Positions 63,491 through 64,000 of a stretch of 64,000 bases of DNA are shown one piece after another. This DNA comes from Colius striatus (taxonomy: Eukaryota > Chordata > Aves > Coliiformes > Coliidae). The notes under the pieces are model-generated. The model did not search any database and had not been told where the DNA came from. It saw only the letters and a program-made list of their open reading frames with translations. Every line of letters starts with the position of its first letter. The stretch's first letter is position 1. The position numbers and the translations under genes were made by a program. The DNA is taken from NCBI RefSeq assembly GCF_028858725.1, contig NC_084765.1, positions 9,875,501-9,939,500 of the forward strand, written 5' to 3'.

Positions 63491-64000
63491 ATGTAAACAG
63501 ACCTTTGCTCCTTTCTCAGTTGGATAGCTCTTAGTTTCCAGAGTAAGTTAATTACCTGTCAGGTAACTAATTTGTGGGGATTTTCTACCAAGTTTGAACA
63601 GTTCTTATAGTGTCTGAGACCACTGTACAATAGATTGAAATAAGTACTTGACACAGTGTTTCCTATTCAGGGGCATTTGCAAAGGCTGTAGTCTTGCCAG
63701 GACTAGATTATTACATTGCTTACTGAGAAAGAGAGTATGGGAAGAAGACAAAGTGACTGCTTTTGCAGAGTGACCTGCCATGAAATTATTGCGTGACATA
63801 CAGAGATTTTGACTATGTGTGAGCAGAACACAATCTGATAGTCCATCTAGGCAACATTTTTCTCATTATCCCGAGGCATTTGTCAGGAATCTTTTGATTT
63901 TTGCTTTTATGTCTAGTTTGTTCATTCATTGAAGTCTCAGTTCCTTGAAGCTGTGGATAAAATAACATTTTATTTCTTTCTTTTTTGACCTGGAACATGA

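Larger units (their letters stand above)
53164..64000 (+). other. DKK3: DKK3 intron 3, continuing past the window edge
   Basis: About 10.8 kb with no DKK3 exon, RNA gene or transposon that I can recognise. Contents are a GT run near 56897-56910, an open frame with an acceptor-like start at 57502-57802, and an AT palindrome plus CA repeat at 63435-63490. Old insertions may be present beyond what I can see. The intron continues past position 64000. Confidence 0.75.

Noticed and set aside
51183..64000. Search for DKK3 exon 4 (start of the cysteine-rich domain)
   Set aside because: No + strand segment encodes the expected Glu-Cys-Ile-Ile start or the cysteine spacing of a Dickkopf domain. The exon is most likely outside the window.

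Overview
The window is vertebrate nuclear DNA, almost certainly from a bird. It is gene-poor, mostly AT-rich sequence broken by two sharp CpG islands. The recognisable interspersed repeats are CR1 non-LTR retrotransposon fragments, with the usual 3' tail built on ATTCTATGA, plus one solo LTR of a type seen in avian genomes. I see no L1- or Alu-type repeats. Nothing looks bacterial, and there are no operons, CRISPR arrays or tRNA genes that I can support. The species cannot be fixed from the sequence.

The one protein-coding gene I recognise with confidence is DKK3 (Dickkopf-3) on the + strand. Its first three coding exons lie at 48384-48569, 50457-50594 and 51099-51182. All three junctions are phase 0 with proper GT/AG sites. 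They encode 136 residues: the signal peptide, the acidic coiled-coil region and the N-glycosylated linker. The cysteine-rich domains are not found in the remaining 12.8 kb, so the rest of the gene must lie beyond position 64000. The exon 1 CpG island covers about 48200-49020. The third intron carries a CR1 copy inserted in antisense.

A second CpG island, at about 4985-5740, has no recognisable coding exon. It has several good splice donors on the - strand, the best at 5626/5627. In other vertebrates the neighbour on the 5' side of DKK3, transcribed divergently, is MICAL2. I therefore infer, from synteny only, that this island is the promoter and untranslated first exon(s) of MICAL2, and that 1-4980 is its first intron. 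The 42 kb between the islands is noncoding as far as I can see.

Layout: 1-4980 probable intron; 4985-5740 CpG island; 5741-25489 intergenic, with one short CR1 tail at 23512; 25490-26010 CR1 (+); 26011-32000 intergenic, with a CTCF-like site in a GC-rich patch near 30941; 32001-32349 CR1 (-); 37470-38624 solo LTR with a perfect 5-bp target-site duplication; 39765-40581 CR1 (-); 42160-42272 CR1 tail (-); 48200-64000 DKK3 5' part, with a 1.6 kb CR1 (-) at 51533-53163.

I did not find a new biological system. The most useful second-look items are the DKK3 start choices (an in-frame upstream ATG and an exon 2 that opens with ATG), the G-rich element over the exon 1 splice donor, the LTR with eight degenerate internal subrepeats, the CTCF-like site, a modest excess of TGACTCAGC sites, and a perfect 13-bp hairpin in DKK3 intron 1.
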